Source of the DNA: Planctomycetota bacterium
Lineage (GTDB): Bacteria; Planctomycetota; Planctomycetia; Gemmatales; Gemmataceae
Assembly (NCBI GenBank): GCA_016177925.1
Contig: JACOUH010000032.1
Location: 1 to 64,000, forward strand
DNA: 64,000 nt
Direction of reading: 5' to 3'
The notes beneath the pieces were generated by a model that had not been told where the DNA came from, searched no databases, and saw nothing but the letters and a program-made list of their open reading frames with translations. This document shows positions 30,664-38,062 of this stretch, in pieces; position 1 is the first letter of the stretch; each line of letters begins with the position of its first letter. The position numbers were made by a program, and so were the translations under genes.

Positions 30664-30692
30664 TTGACATAATACCAAGGGATGCTATTATG
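30664..30692 (+). promoter_or_regulatory. Promoter with overlapping inverted repeat for the second XRE gene
   Basis: TTGACA (30664-30669), a 16-base spacer, TATTAT (30686-30691). A perfect inverted repeat CATAATA/TATTATG (30668-30674 and 30686-30692) spans both boxes, the expected layout for a repressor site. Confidence 0.7.
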
Positions 30693-30733
30693 CCAACGGG
30701 CACCAAGAGCAGCACCCAGAAAGGGGTGAAGCG

Positions 30734-30997
30734 ATGGAGAAGAACGAAGAGGTACTCCCGCTCGTTGACGAATTGCAGCAGGCGATCAAGCAGAGCGGAC
30801 TCTCTCTCAATCAACTCGGTAAGCAGGCCGGGGTCAGCCAAGCCCAACTGTCCCGCTTCGTGCGCGGAGAGCGCACGCTCACTCTGCCCGCCGTCGCCAA
30901 ATTGTGCGTCTTCCTGGGGTTGCGGTTGGCGAAGGCCAACCGCCTGGACTCCGAAACAGGAATCACCTACTCCCAACCGCCTCCCGGGGCGAAGTGA
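30734..30997 (+). CDS. Small XRE-family regulator
   Basis: An 87-residue Cro/C1-type protein: LVDELQQAIKQSGLSLNQLG, KQAGVSQAQLSRFVRGERTL, VAKLCVFLGLRLAK. AAAGG lies upstream. It heads a rightward three-gene unit (next start 8 bases on) ending in a clear terminator. The inverted repeat over its own promoter suggests autorepression. It is distinct from the integrase-linked XRE protein. Confidence 0.85.
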   Translation: MEKNEEVLPLVDELQQAIKQSGLSLNQLGKQAGVSQAQLSRFVRGERTLTLPAVAKLCVFLGLRLAKANRLDSETGITYSQPPPGAK

Positions 30998-31005
30998 GGT
31001 ACAGC

Positions 31006-31449
31006 ATGTCCGAGCAGCAAAACGCGCCGCTGGCCCTGGCGCTGATCGTGGCCGACCACATCACCCGGGACCTCGGCACGGGGAAACTCTCCGTCCACGG
31101 CATCTTCAACGCCATCGGCGCGTTGAGCTTCCCCTGGACGCACCCGTCCATAATGGTCTACGGCGCCCTCACGGACGGCCGCCTCGGCAAGACGCCGATC
31201 ATGCTCCGCCTGGTGGACGCTGAGGAGGAGCGCCCGCCCGTGGTCGAGGCGCCTGGGGAAGTCGACTTTCCCGACCCCTTCGCCATCGTGGAATTCGTCC
31301 TCGCCCTGAACGGTGTCGTCTTCCCAGAAGCTGGGGAGTACCGCCTGCAGCTGCACGGGGCCGGAACCCCTTTGCTCGAACGACGTATACTGGTAGTCCC
31401 TGTCCCGACACCCCAAGATCCACCCGACAGCCCTCAAACAGGAGAATGA
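31006..31449 (+). CDS. DUF6941-like conserved protein
   Basis: A 147-residue protein: LALALIVADHITRDLGTGKL, SVHGIFNAIGALSFPWTHPS, MVYGALTDGRLGKTPIMLRL, FPEAGEYRLQLHGAG, LLERRILVVPV. I recall this as a small beta-rich family (DUF6941, name from memory) frequent in planctomycete genomes and of unknown function; the fold suggests a C2/Ig-like sandwich. GAGGT lies six bases before the ATG. It is co-transcribed with the XRE gene before it and a 59-residue gene after it. Confidence 0.7.
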   Translation: MSEQQNAPLALALIVADHITRDLGTGKLSVHGIFNAIGALSFPWTHPSIMVYGALTDGRLGKTPIMLRLVDAEEERPPVVEAPGEVDFPDPFAIVEFVLALNGVVFPEAGEYRLQLHGAGTPLLERRILVVPVPTPQDPPDSPQTGE

Positions 31450-31452
31450 GCC

Positions 31453-31632
31453 ATGTCCGCAAACGAGACACCCGAGCCGACCGTCATTGTCACCCCAAGC
31501 CAGCTGCCCACGGGGCGGGTATCCATCACCCTGGCCAACCTGCCGGTTGGCGTACTCAAGAAGTACGCCAGCCCCAAACCCTTGCGCAGGCCCCAGCCCC
31601 TACGGAAGCCGTCATCGGAGGAGAAGGGATAA
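31453..31632 (+). CDS. 59-residue hypothetical protein
   Basis: Starts MSANETPEPTVIVTPSQL four bases after the stop of the DUF6941-like gene, with AGGAG eight bases upstream. The second half is rich in Lys, Pro and Arg (LKKYASPKPLRRPQPLRKPS). It is too short to classify. Position, ribosome-binding site and the terminator 37 bases after its stop support it as the last gene of the unit. Confidence 0.6.
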   Translation: MSANETPEPTVIVTPSQLPTGRVSITLANLPVGVLKKYASPKPLRRPQPLRKPSSEEKG

Positions 31633-31668
31633 GCGGCTTGTGGGGGTTCCGGCCCTAATATCCGCTGA

Positions 31669-31700
31669 GGCCCGGGAGGGGACAGCCTCCTGGGCCTTTT
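31669..31700 (+). terminator. Rho-independent terminator
   Basis: GGCCCGGGAGG (31669-31679) pairs with CCTCCTGGGCC (31686-31696), one G-T pair, 6-base loop, followed by TTTT. It ends the XRE/DUF6941-like unit and faces the leftward HNH gene. Confidence 0.85.
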
Positions 31701-31749
31701 GTCGTTTCTGGTCACAAACCCCGTCCGCAAGGCCCTTGCCTTCCGCCGC

Positions 31750-32154
31750 TCACCGTCGACGATACCGAACGCCCCCAGTCAAGAGTCGTCGTGCCACATC
31801 CTCCCCAGCGGCCGGGTGCAAGCGCTGGAGCAGCGCCAGGAGCAAAGCGAACTCGCCAGCGTCCAGCTTGCCCTTCAGCCGGTTGCACCTGTCGCAGCAG
31901 GCGCGGAGGTTGTCGAGGGCATACGCGCCGCCGCGTGCTGTCGGCTTCGCATGGTCGAAGCGCAGCAAGGCGAGCGTCAGGGGCAACCGGCAGTAGCCGT
32001 AGACCAGCGCGGCGCGGGCCAGCTTCAGCAGCTCGTCAAGGTCGTAGCTCAGCGTGACGCCATCGGCCCGGGCGCGGCGGCGCTGGTCGTTGAAGATGCG
32101 GCGGCAGCGCTTCCGGAGCGCGGTTTCGGCGGGCAGCAGCACGGGCTTGCGCAT
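31750..32154 (-). CDS. HNH endonuclease
   Basis: A 134-residue nuclease: FDHAKPTARGGAYALDNLRA, CCDRCNRLKGKLDAGEF, the Asp-His, Asn and CxxC set of the zinc-containing HNH fold. The N-terminal part is basic and helical. The ATG at 32154 is chosen for AAGGGAG upstream. It lies 11 bases after a small gene and downstream of the primase-helicase, so it may be a packaging- or homing-type nuclease of the element. The target is unknown. Confidence 0.85.
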   Translation of the reverse strand: MRKPVLLPAETALRKRCRRIFNDQRRRARADGVTLSYDLDELLKLARAALVYGYCRLPLTLALLRFDHAKPTARGGAYALDNLRACCDRCNRLKGKLDAGEFALLLALLQRLHPAAGEDVARRLLTGGVRYRRR

Positions 32155-32165
32155 GGTCGCTCCCT

Positions 32166-32387
32166 TCACGCCGCGGGCCGGGGACGGTTCGGGTCGACGC
32201 CGGCGGGCAACACGCACACGTCGCGCATCTTGCCGCGGGCCGGGATGTCGAACACTTTGACACGGGCCTCCGCCTCGGTGTCGCCAGCGGCGACGGGCTC
32301 CCAGCGCCGCGACGGCGGTTCGCGCGTCCAGGCGACGAACCGCCCTGCTGGGGGCGTTGCCAGCCGGCCCTCATTCGGTCGGGTCAT
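32166..32387 (-). CDS. Small conserved hypothetical protein
   Basis: A 73-residue protein: RFVAWTREPPSRRWEPVAAG, DTEAEARVKVFDI, MRDVCVLPAGVDPNRP. The style suggests a compact soluble protein, and I recall similar companions of HNH or replication genes in planctomycete elements. No motif assigns a function. It sits between the primase-helicase and the HNH gene in the same direction; AGAGGG lies upstream. Confidence 0.5.
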   Translation of the reverse strand: MTRPNEGRLATPPAGRFVAWTREPPSRRWEPVAAGDTEAEARVKVFDIPARGKMRDVCVLPAGVDPNRPRPAA

Positions 32388-32429
32388 GGGTTGCCCTCTT
32401 CTTCCGTTCTGTTCCGAACCTTCCTCAGT

Positions 32430-32793
32430 GGACGGTTTGGACAGTGTGGACGGTCGTATCAGGAGGGGAGGGCGGTCAGAACGGACAACGACTATCGTCG
32501 GCTTCCCCCTCGTGTGCATTTCTTCTTCCGCTGGCGCCCCCTCCCCCTGTAGCCGACCGTCCGAACCGTCCGCAGACCGGGTTTTCCGCGGCGTTTGCGG
32601 ACGGTTCCCGCGGACGGTTGTGCGCACCGCGGCCGTTACCGTCCGCACAACCGTCCGCACAACCGTCCGCCGTTTCCGCGGATTCGCCACTTCCTGCGGA
32701 CGGTGCGGACGGTTGCAGGGAGGGGGAGAGGGTGTCCGCGCGCAAGTGCAACACTTCACGGTCGCGGACACCGGCCAGCGTCCGGCGGACGGT
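32430..32793. repeat. Array of twelve 7-mers ACCGTCC/GGACGGT (iteron-like)
   Basis: GGACGGT starts at 32430, 32448, 32599, 32612, 32698, 32707 and 32787, and the complement ACCGTCC at 32556, 32565, 32638, 32650 and 32662. The copies at 32638-32668 have an exact 12-base period (ACCGTCCGCACA). Copies come mostly in same-strand pairs or triplets that alternate direction. Chance would give well under one copy in this span. Most lie inside the 3' end of the primase-helicase gene and encode its low-complexity tail (ADGCADGCADGN); two lie just beyond its stop. A replication-origin role is inferred. Confidence 0.8.
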
Positions 32794-35709
32794 GTTCCGC
32801 TGCCGGGCATCCTCCCAACTTGCCAACAGGCCGCGTTCCTTCAGCCGTTTCCAGAGGGTCCGCGGCGAAACGGGTAGCCCCCCGCCCTGGTCGCGTGCCA
32901 ACTCTTGCGCGGACGCATGACTCGCTTGCGGCTCCAGGTACAAGTCGGCGCCGTCCACCCAGCCGACGCGCTCGCCCTGGGGTTGCCATTCGTCCCGGGC
33001 GTGCTCGCCGGTGCCCATCGTGCGCAACCTCCATCCCCACGCTTCGGGCCTGTCCAGCGCCCCGGGCTCTGCCCCGTCCGGGCCGGCAACGTGCGCCCGC
33101 CCCGAAGCCAGGGCCGCGGCCAGCAGGCGCAGGAAGAGGGCTGTGGGTTCGGCAGCCTGGACGTGTTCCGCCTGCGCCGCGGCCGCCTCCCGAAGCGCCT
33201 CCCAACCGCGGCGAGCCAGGGCGCCCCGCTCCGCGTCCGTGAGGGCGCCGGCTGCGCAAGCGAAGTCGAAGAAGAGCTTCAGCCCCAGCGTCACGTCGGC
33301 CACAATGCCCGGCGTGCGTGCCGATCCGCTGCCGGTCTGGGCGCGATCGCGGAGCGCTGTCCGCTCCCCGGGCAGCCGGCCGCACAGCTCGCCGTACTGC
33401 GGTGCCAGCCAACGGACGAAACCGGCCAGCGCCGCCGCATACTGGCCGGCAGCGGCGGCGTGCTGGTGGGGCGTCAGGCCGGTCAGCAGCACGTCGTCCG
33501 GCGACACTTCCAGCACGAGCATGCGGCCGCGGAGCGACTGGCCGGGCGGGGTATCCTCGCCGGTCGAGAGGATCAGCCCGCGCGGCGGCCGCGACGGACG
33601 CAAGCTCCCGTCAGCGCGCATCCGTTGCCGGCCAGCCCGGTTGCCCTGCGCTCGCAAGAGCCGGTCGGCGTCGCGCTCCAGCCGCTGCCGGTCCCCGACC
33701 GCGCCCGCGGGAGCCCAGTCGTCCACCACAAGAAGCGCGTCCTTGGCGGCGAACGCCAGCCCTTCCAGTGCGTTGGCCGTCGAGGACCAACCGGCGGGCA
33801 GGTGCCGCGCGTCCAGGCCGGCGCCGTAGTGCTGCTGAGCGAGGGCCGCCAGCTCGCTTTTGCCGGCGCTGTGTGGGCCGGCCAGGAACAACGACAGGTC
33901 GATGGCGCCCGGGGCCTCGCCCAACGCCGCGCGGTAGACGGCCCCCACCAGCGGGAAGACGAGGCGGTCGGGTGCCAGACCGTCCAGAAGGGCCAGACTC
34001 GCCTGCAAGTAGTGCCAGCTACCGGCGATCTCGCGCCAGCCCGTATGGGCGTAGACGGTCCGCCGCGCCCGATCCTCCGAGAGCAGTTCGAGGGCGGCGC
34101 GGAGATGGTCGCGCGTGCCCTGCCCGGCGTAGACGACGGCCTCGCCGTGCCAGGCGGTCGTAACCCAGCCCAGCCCGGCGAAGTCGGCCGCGGGTACTTG
34201 GACAGCGGGCAACTCCCGGCCGTCCGCCAAGGCGCCGGCCAGCGCGAAGAAGGCGGTTTGCTCGGCGCCGTCGTCGCGCACGACTACCTCGGTAATCCGC
34301 GCGGTGAAGTTGCAGAGCGGGATAGTAGCCAATCCGCCGTCGTGCGTGGATACCTCGCGCACGATGCGCCCGTTGTCGATGCAGTAGCCGGCTTCGTTCA
34401 GCAGCACGGGCGGCCGCTCCTGCGCCTGTTCGCGCAGGAAGGGCTTCAAGGCGGCGTCGAGGTCGCGCAGGGACACCAGCCCTTTGAGGACGGCGCGGCG
34501 AGCGGCAAAGCCAGCAGGATTCGCGGTCTTCAGACGGGCCAGCGCTTCGAGCAGCGGCTTGTCGTTGAATAGGGCGGCAGCGCCTCCGGCGGCCAGCACG
34601 TCGGGCAGACGGTCCAGCGGACTCGGCTCTTGCGGCAGCTCACCAGCTGTCGCCGCGGCGACGGCCTCGCCGATCGCGACCCGCGCCGCCTCGCCGGTCA
34701 AGACCGCCGGCGCCTTGCCGGCAGCAAGCAGGTCGTCAATCCCCTTGCCGTCGGACAGCTCCCAGCGCTCCAGCTCGACGGCCAGACCAGCGGCGCCCGC
34801 GGCCTCGGCACAGGCCGACAGCGCGCGGGCCACGGTCGGCTTGTCGAGGGCGTCGGCGTCGAGGGCGAGCCGCACGGTCTGGCAACCCAACTCGTGCAGC
34901 ACGTCGAGGGCCGGGCGCCAGGCCAGCCCGGCGGCGCCGATCGTGGGCAGTCCGGACAGTGCGAAAGCGATGTCCGCCTTGAGGGCTCCTTCAGTCAGCC
35001 GGCAGGTAGGGCAGGGGCCGGCCACGCCGAAGGGGACGTGAACCGGGGCGCCGGGGCCGGGGCCTCCGTGTTTCACACTCGACAGGTAGGAGTATTTGCC
35101 CTCGGCGCCCTTGGCGTCGTCCCGCCGCGAGAGCAAAGCAACGATGCGGCCGGCCAGGTCGCGGACCGGCACCAGCAGCCCCGCAGCGCCGGCGATGGTG
35201 AGATAGGGCCGGCCGCCCTCGCCCTGCTTGGTGACGAAGCCAGGAACCGACAAGAGGTTGTCGCCCGGCTGACCTGCCTCGCCGGCGATGTGCGCGAACA
35301 CGTCGCGGGCCACTGCAGCGCGGCCGCGGACGGGCAGGGTGCGGTAGCTGCGGCGGTCCATCTCATCATCGCTCAGGCCGCGCTGGCGAAGTGCCTCGCG
35401 GTGCGCCTTGGAGAGCGCCAGCCGCGCCAAGAGGGCGGAATAGGCGCGGTGCAGCAAGTCGGGGGCGGCCCGTGGGGCTTCCGGGCCGGGCGGCCGCGGG
35501 GGCGGCGGTGGGGCGGGCCGGTCGGCGCCGGCGAGGCGGTGCAGGTGGTAGGGCACGCCGTCCCGATCCGTCTTGGAGCGCCAACATCCTTCTTCGACGC
35601 GCATGCACTTGGCGAGGGCGCCGTCGGCGGAGAGGCTGCACCAGTCCGCATGTTTGCAGATAGGGCAAGGGGCAGACTTGGAGACGCGCTGCCAACGATG
35701 ACTTGCCAT
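32476..35709 (-). CDS. Primase-helicase (zinc finger, TOPRIM, P-loop ATPase)
   Basis: A 1077-residue replication protein of the element. Residues 15-35 hold four cysteines (CPICKHADWC onward) like a primase zinc finger. About 235-330 resembles TOPRIM (RLTEGALKADIAFALSG with the Glu, LALDADALDK with the Asp pair), as in DUF3854-type proteins. About 430-800 is a DUF927-like/superfamily 3 helicase: Walker A GPHSAGKSEL at 611, Walker B DALLVVDDWAP at about 657. The last 70 residues are low-complexity and encoded by the 7-mer array. AAGGGA precedes the ATG. It is expected to start autonomous replication of the excised circle. Confidence 0.8.
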   Translation of the reverse strand: MASHRWQRVSKSAPCPICKHADWCSLSADGALAKCMRVEEGCWRSKTDRDGVPYHLHRLAGADRPAPPPPPRPPGPEAPRAAPDLLHRAYSALLARLALSKAHREALRQRGLSDDEMDRRSYRTLPVRGRAAVARDVFAHIAGEAGQPGDNLLSVPGFVTKQGEGGRPYLTIAGAAGLLVPVRDLAGRIVALLSRRDDAKGAEGKYSYLSSVKHGGPGPGAPVHVPFGVAGPCPTCRLTEGALKADIAFALSGLPTIGAAGLAWRPALDVLHELGCQTVRLALDADALDKPTVARALSACAEAAGAAGLAVELERWELSDGKGIDDLLAAGKAPAVLTGEAARVAIGEAVAAATAGELPQEPSPLDRLPDVLAAGGAAALFNDKPLLEALARLKTANPAGFAARRAVLKGLVSLRDLDAALKPFLREQAQERPPVLLNEAGYCIDNGRIVREVSTHDGGLATIPLCNFTARITEVVVRDDGAEQTAFFALAGALADGRELPAVQVPAADFAGLGWVTTAWHGEAVVYAGQGTRDHLRAALELLSEDRARRTVYAHTGWREIAGSWHYLQASLALLDGLAPDRLVFPLVGAVYRAALGEAPGAIDLSLFLAGPHSAGKSELAALAQQHYGAGLDARHLPAGWSSTANALEGLAFAAKDALLVVDDWAPAGAVGDRQRLERDADRLLRAQGNRAGRQRMRADGSLRPSRPPRGLILSTGEDTPPGQSLRGRMLVLEVSPDDVLLTGLTPHQHAAAAGQYAAALAGFVRWLAPQYGELCGRLPGERTALRDRAQTGSGSARTPGIVADVTLGLKLFFDFACAAGALTDAERGALARRGWEALREAAAAQAEHVQAAEPTALFLRLLAAALASGRAHVAGPDGAEPGALDRPEAWGWRLRTMGTGEHARDEWQPQGERVGWVDGADLYLEPQASHASAQELARDQGGGLPVSPRTLWKRLKERGLLASWEDARQRNTVRRTLAGVRDREVLHLRADTLSPSLQPSAPSAGSGESAETADGCADGCADGNGRGAHNRPREPSANAAENPVCGRFGRSATGGGGASGRRNAHEGEADDSRCPF

Positions 35710-35785
35710 ACAATTCCCTTGTGAGCGCTTTCGGTTCGATCAGACCGGCCCGCGGGAAGCAACCGCGGGCCGGTCGCGTTTCGTG

Positions 35786-36103
35786 TCAGCGCCGCGACGC
35801 CTCCAGCGCCTGCCACGCCTTCCGATCCGGACAACCTGCCTGCACCCAGCGCTTCAGTTCGGCGACGCGCCAGCGCGTGCTGTGCCCCAGCCGGACGGGG
35901 GAGGGTGTCTTGCCGGCTGCGACGAGACGCCACCAGGTCGCCTCGCTGACGCCGCACAGCCGGGCGGCCTCCGGGGCGGGGACCAGCAGGGGCTCGGGGG
36001 CCGGGGCCGGGACCGGCGGCGGGCCGGTAGCCGTAGCTGGCGGATCGGCTGGGACCGGGGCGGCGCCGTTCGCGGTGATAGGCGGGCGGTCAGTCGGCGG
36101 CAT
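35786..36103 (-). CDS. Excisionase-like HTH protein (AlpA/MerR type)
   Basis: A 105-residue protein. The first 45 residues are Pro/Ala-rich; then comes a winged helix LLVPAPEAARLCGVSEATWW, RLVAAGKTPSPVRLGHSTRW, RVAELKRWVQAGCP, the pattern of phage excisionases and AlpA-type regulators. It starts inside the end of the preceding small gene (14-base overlap) and lies upstream of the primase-helicase. A role as the recombination directionality factor for the integrase is likely but unproven. Confidence 0.78.
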   Translation of the reverse strand: MPPTDRPPITANGAAPVPADPPATATGPPPVPAPAPEPLLVPAPEAARLCGVSEATWWRLVAAGKTPSPVRLGHSTRWRVAELKRWVQAGCPDRKAWQALEASRR

Positions 36104-36293
36104 GGTGGGCCTCGCAGTCGGCGGCGGGGGTGTTGTTCCGTTGCCGGGCGCGGGCGGCGCGCAGCAGCACCAACAGCGCCCGGCGCTCGCGGTCCAGTTC
36201 GCGCAGCCGGGCCGTCAGCCGGGCGGCGTCTAGCGACTCCAGCAGGGCTTGCGGGTCGAAAGGTAACGGGGGTGCGGGGGGTGCGGGTGCCAT
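36090..36293 (-). CDS. Small helical protein
   Basis: A 67-residue protein: Pro-rich start, then DPQALLESLDAARLTARLRE, LDRERRALLVLLRAARARQR, an amphipathic helix-rich core. Its 3' end overlaps the excisionase-like gene by 14 bases, a sign of translational coupling. I recall similar short open frames just before excisionase genes in planctomycete elements. Function unknown. Confidence 0.55.
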   Translation of the reverse strand: MAPAPPAPPLPFDPQALLESLDAARLTARLRELDRERRALLVLLRAARARQRNNTPAADCEAHHAAD

Positions 36294-36335
36294 ACCGCAA
36301 GTCTGACAGGTGCGACGCGGGCTAGCGGGAAATGA

Positions 36336-36357
36336 GTGGGCAATTAGTGGGCAATTA
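36336..36357. repeat. Two tandem copies of an 11-bp word before the excisionase unit
   Basis: GTGGGCAATTA is repeated directly at 36336 and 36347 and followed by GTG. It lies in the 73-base gap between the winged-helix gene and the excisionase/primase unit, where a regulator site is expected. Confidence 0.6.
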
Positions 36358-36366
36358 GTGTGCGCG

Positions 36367-36780
36367 CTACTCGGCGGGAAGTGAGGCGAACAACCGCAGT
36401 CCCTCGGCGGTGACGGTGTGGCCTTTCCGCTTACCGCGCGGCTGGTGTGCCAAACCCGCGCTGCGCAAATAGGAGAGGCGCGGGCCGATGGTGCGCCGCG
36501 AGAACCCGGTTGTCGTTTCCAGGTCGTACTGGCTCACGGTTCGCGGATGCGACGCGGCGAGTGCGCGAAGGAGAGCAACGTCTTCGCGGGTGAGGGCGAG
36601 GTCGCCCGTTGCCGGGGCGGCTGGTGGCGTTGACGGGGAGGGCGCCGGCGTATCCTTCTGCTGGACGCCGCCCGCGGCGTCGCGGGCCAGCCACCGATGC
36701 AACCGATCGTACTTCTGCTTCGCCAACTCGCGCTTCCGGGTCGAGGCGGGGGGGTCGAAAAACGGCGGAGCGCCGGCCAT
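36367..36780 (-). CDS. Winged-helix DNA-binding protein
   Basis: A 137-residue protein. A basic N-terminal half (STRKRELAKQKYDRLHRWLA) and a Pro-rich linker precede a winged helix: LTREDVALLRALAASHPRTV, SQYDLETTTGFSRRTIGPRL, SYLRSAGLAHQPRGKRKGHT. The ATG at 36780 has AAGGA upstream; the frame extends further without support. It is the first gene of the leftward unit leading to the primase-helicase and probably its regulator. Confidence 0.7.
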   Translation of the reverse strand: MAGAPPFFDPPASTRKRELAKQKYDRLHRWLARDAAGGVQQKDTPAPSPSTPPAAPATGDLALTREDVALLRALAASHPRTVSQYDLETTTGFSRRTIGPRLSYLRSAGLAHQPRGKRKGHTVTAEGLRLFASLPAE

Positions 36781-36915
36781 GAGACGGGTTCCTTTCGAGA
36801 ACGGCCGCGGCCGCCCCTGCAGGTTCTCGAACGGCAAGAGCGGACGCGCGGCCAAAGGACACGTTCAGCTTATCCGGCGCTTGAGGCGCGGTCCAACCCG
36901 GCCAGCTGCCGGGCC

Positions 36916-37101
36916 TCACCCGCCCGCCGCCTCGACGAGAGCGACGATGCCGCGGCGGATCACTTCCGATAGACTTTCCCAGGCGGCACAGACGCGGGCA
37001 AGATCGGGGTCGGCAGGGGCGCAGGTAAGCGGAGCGGTAAGCGGGTCAGTGCGTTCGCCGGAAGTGTTGTCGGGCAAGGACTTGCGTTCTGCACCGAAGG
37101 C
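36916..37101 (-). other. Detached native C-terminal tail of the integrase frame
   Basis: 61 codons plus a TGA in exactly the frame that continues the integrase across the attachment repeat. The encoded tail starts AFGAERKSLPDNTSGERTDP and ends DLARVCAAWESLSEVIRRGI followed by VALVEAAGG, which I recall as the usual end of related planctomycete integrases. In the integrated state no integrase start lies upstream, so it is silent; in the excised circle it joins residue 565 of the integrase. Confidence 0.88.
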
Positions 37102-37143
37102 ATTTTGGCTCTCTATGTCCAGGTTCAAATCCTGGCCGGGTAG
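37102..37143. repeat. Attachment site repeat, right (3' tRNA fragment)
   Basis: Identical over 42 bp to 23806-23847. Here it lacks the 5' half of the tRNA, so it is the displaced original 3' end and marks the element boundary. Flanks: C before, CTGACAT after. Confidence 0.95.
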
Positions 37144-37228
37144 CTGACATAAAGGCCACACTGTGGGTCCGAGATTCGGGCCCCGTGAGGCGGCGAGCCA
37201 CCAGGGACCTCCGTGGCGTCCCAGCAAC

Positions 37229-37981
37229 TCAGCTGATTTGCTTGAGCAGTTGCTTTGCCTTGCCGATCCAACGGCCGTCGCGCCGGCGGCTCACTCCGGT
37301 CTGGTAGCGATAGTCTGCCAGGGCCTGTGCCACGATCTTCTGCGCCTCCGCTTTTTCTCCTGCCTTCACCAGATGCACCGCCAAGAGACATTTGTTCTCC
37401 AGGCTCGGCGCGATCCGGACAAGTTCCCGACAGCGTCGCACCGCTCCGGCCTGGTCTCCGGACTCCTCGCAAACCGCGATGAGCAAGTGCCAGGCCTTGT
37501 AGTCCTTCCAGCCCGCGTGACGGGCGACGAGTTTTTCCAGTGGCGCGACGGCCTGCTCCGGATGCTCGAGGCCCCGGTGGGCCAGGGCGAGGAGGAACAG
37601 AGACCAGCAATGGTCCGGCTCGCGCTCCAGCGCCGCTTGCAGGTGCGGCAGCGCCTCGGCATACTCCTCCCTCTCCACCAGACGTTGGCCCAACTCTAGC
37701 CAGTTGGCCGGCGTCGGCGACTGCTCCAACCGGTGATGCAGCTCTTCCAGAGACGGCCGGCGATGGAACAGATCGGCAAGCCAGCGGGAGGCCCTGGGGA
37801 AATCCTTCATTTTGTAGACGAAGAAATAGGCCCAGGCGCCGACAGGCTGGACGAGGAGGATGAACCAGCACCAGGAGGACTCCACGCCCCGCCGGGTCGC
37901 GTCCACCAACATCCACACGCTGAACGCCGCCTGGGCCAAGAGAAACAGCGTCCATCCGTTCAGAGAATGCGCGTCGGGCAT
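37229..37981 (-). CDS. Membrane TPR protein with PLD-N-like membrane hairpin
   Basis: A 250-residue protein. Two N-terminal membrane helices (WTLFLLAQAAFSVWMLVDAT and WCWFILLVQPVGAWAYFFVY) resemble the phospholipase D N-terminal hairpin. Residues about 85-240 hold four TPR-like repeats (WLELGQRLVEREEYAEALPH, WSLFLLALAHRGLEHPEQAV). It is a scaffold of unknown partner, probably with the TPR region in the cytoplasm. Before insertion of the element it would have lain directly downstream of tRNA-Gln. The ATG at 37981 is used; a GTG six bases earlier is possible. Confidence 0.65.
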   Translation of the reverse strand: MPDAHSLNGWTLFLLAQAAFSVWMLVDATRRGVESSWCWFILLVQPVGAWAYFFVYKMKDFPRASRWLADLFHRRPSLEELHHRLEQSPTPANWLELGQRLVEREEYAEALPHLQAALEREPDHCWSLFLLALAHRGLEHPEQAVAPLEKLVARHAGWKDYKAWHLLIAVCEESGDQAGAVRRCRELVRIAPSLENKCLLAVHLVKAGEKAEAQKIVAQALADYRYQTGVSRRRDGRWIGKAKQLLKQIS

Positions 37982-38062
37982 GGCCACTCACAGGATGCAA
38001 GACCCTCTCCCAGGACGCGACCGACAAGGTCGACGCGGACAAGATCACGACGGGGAACGGTA

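Larger units (their letters stand above)
23806..37143. mobile_element. Integrative element in tRNA-Gln(UUG), 13.3 kb
   Basis: The element is bounded by a 42-bp perfect direct repeat, one copy in the intact tRNA and one at the far end. It has an integrase at the tRNA-proximal end and an excisionase-like gene near the other, with XRE regulators, a primase-helicase, an HNH nuclease and phage-like small proteins. No capsid, large terminase, relaxase or conjugation genes are seen, so it resembles a satellite or plasmid-like integrative element rather than a complete prophage or ICE. Flanking host genes before insertion would have been the SAM hydrolase (left) and the TPR protein (right). Confidence 0.93.

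Noticed and set aside
32638-32668. Short regular repeats resembling a CRISPR array
   Set aside because: The period is only 12 bases with no unique spacers, and the words occur in both orientations inside a coding gene. No cas genes are present.
36916-37227. An apparent 103-residue leftward gene across the right attachment repeat
   Set aside because: Its frame is the continuation of the integrase across the attachment core; the part before 37143 is chromosomal flank with no start or ribosome-binding site. It is better described as the detached integrase tail.
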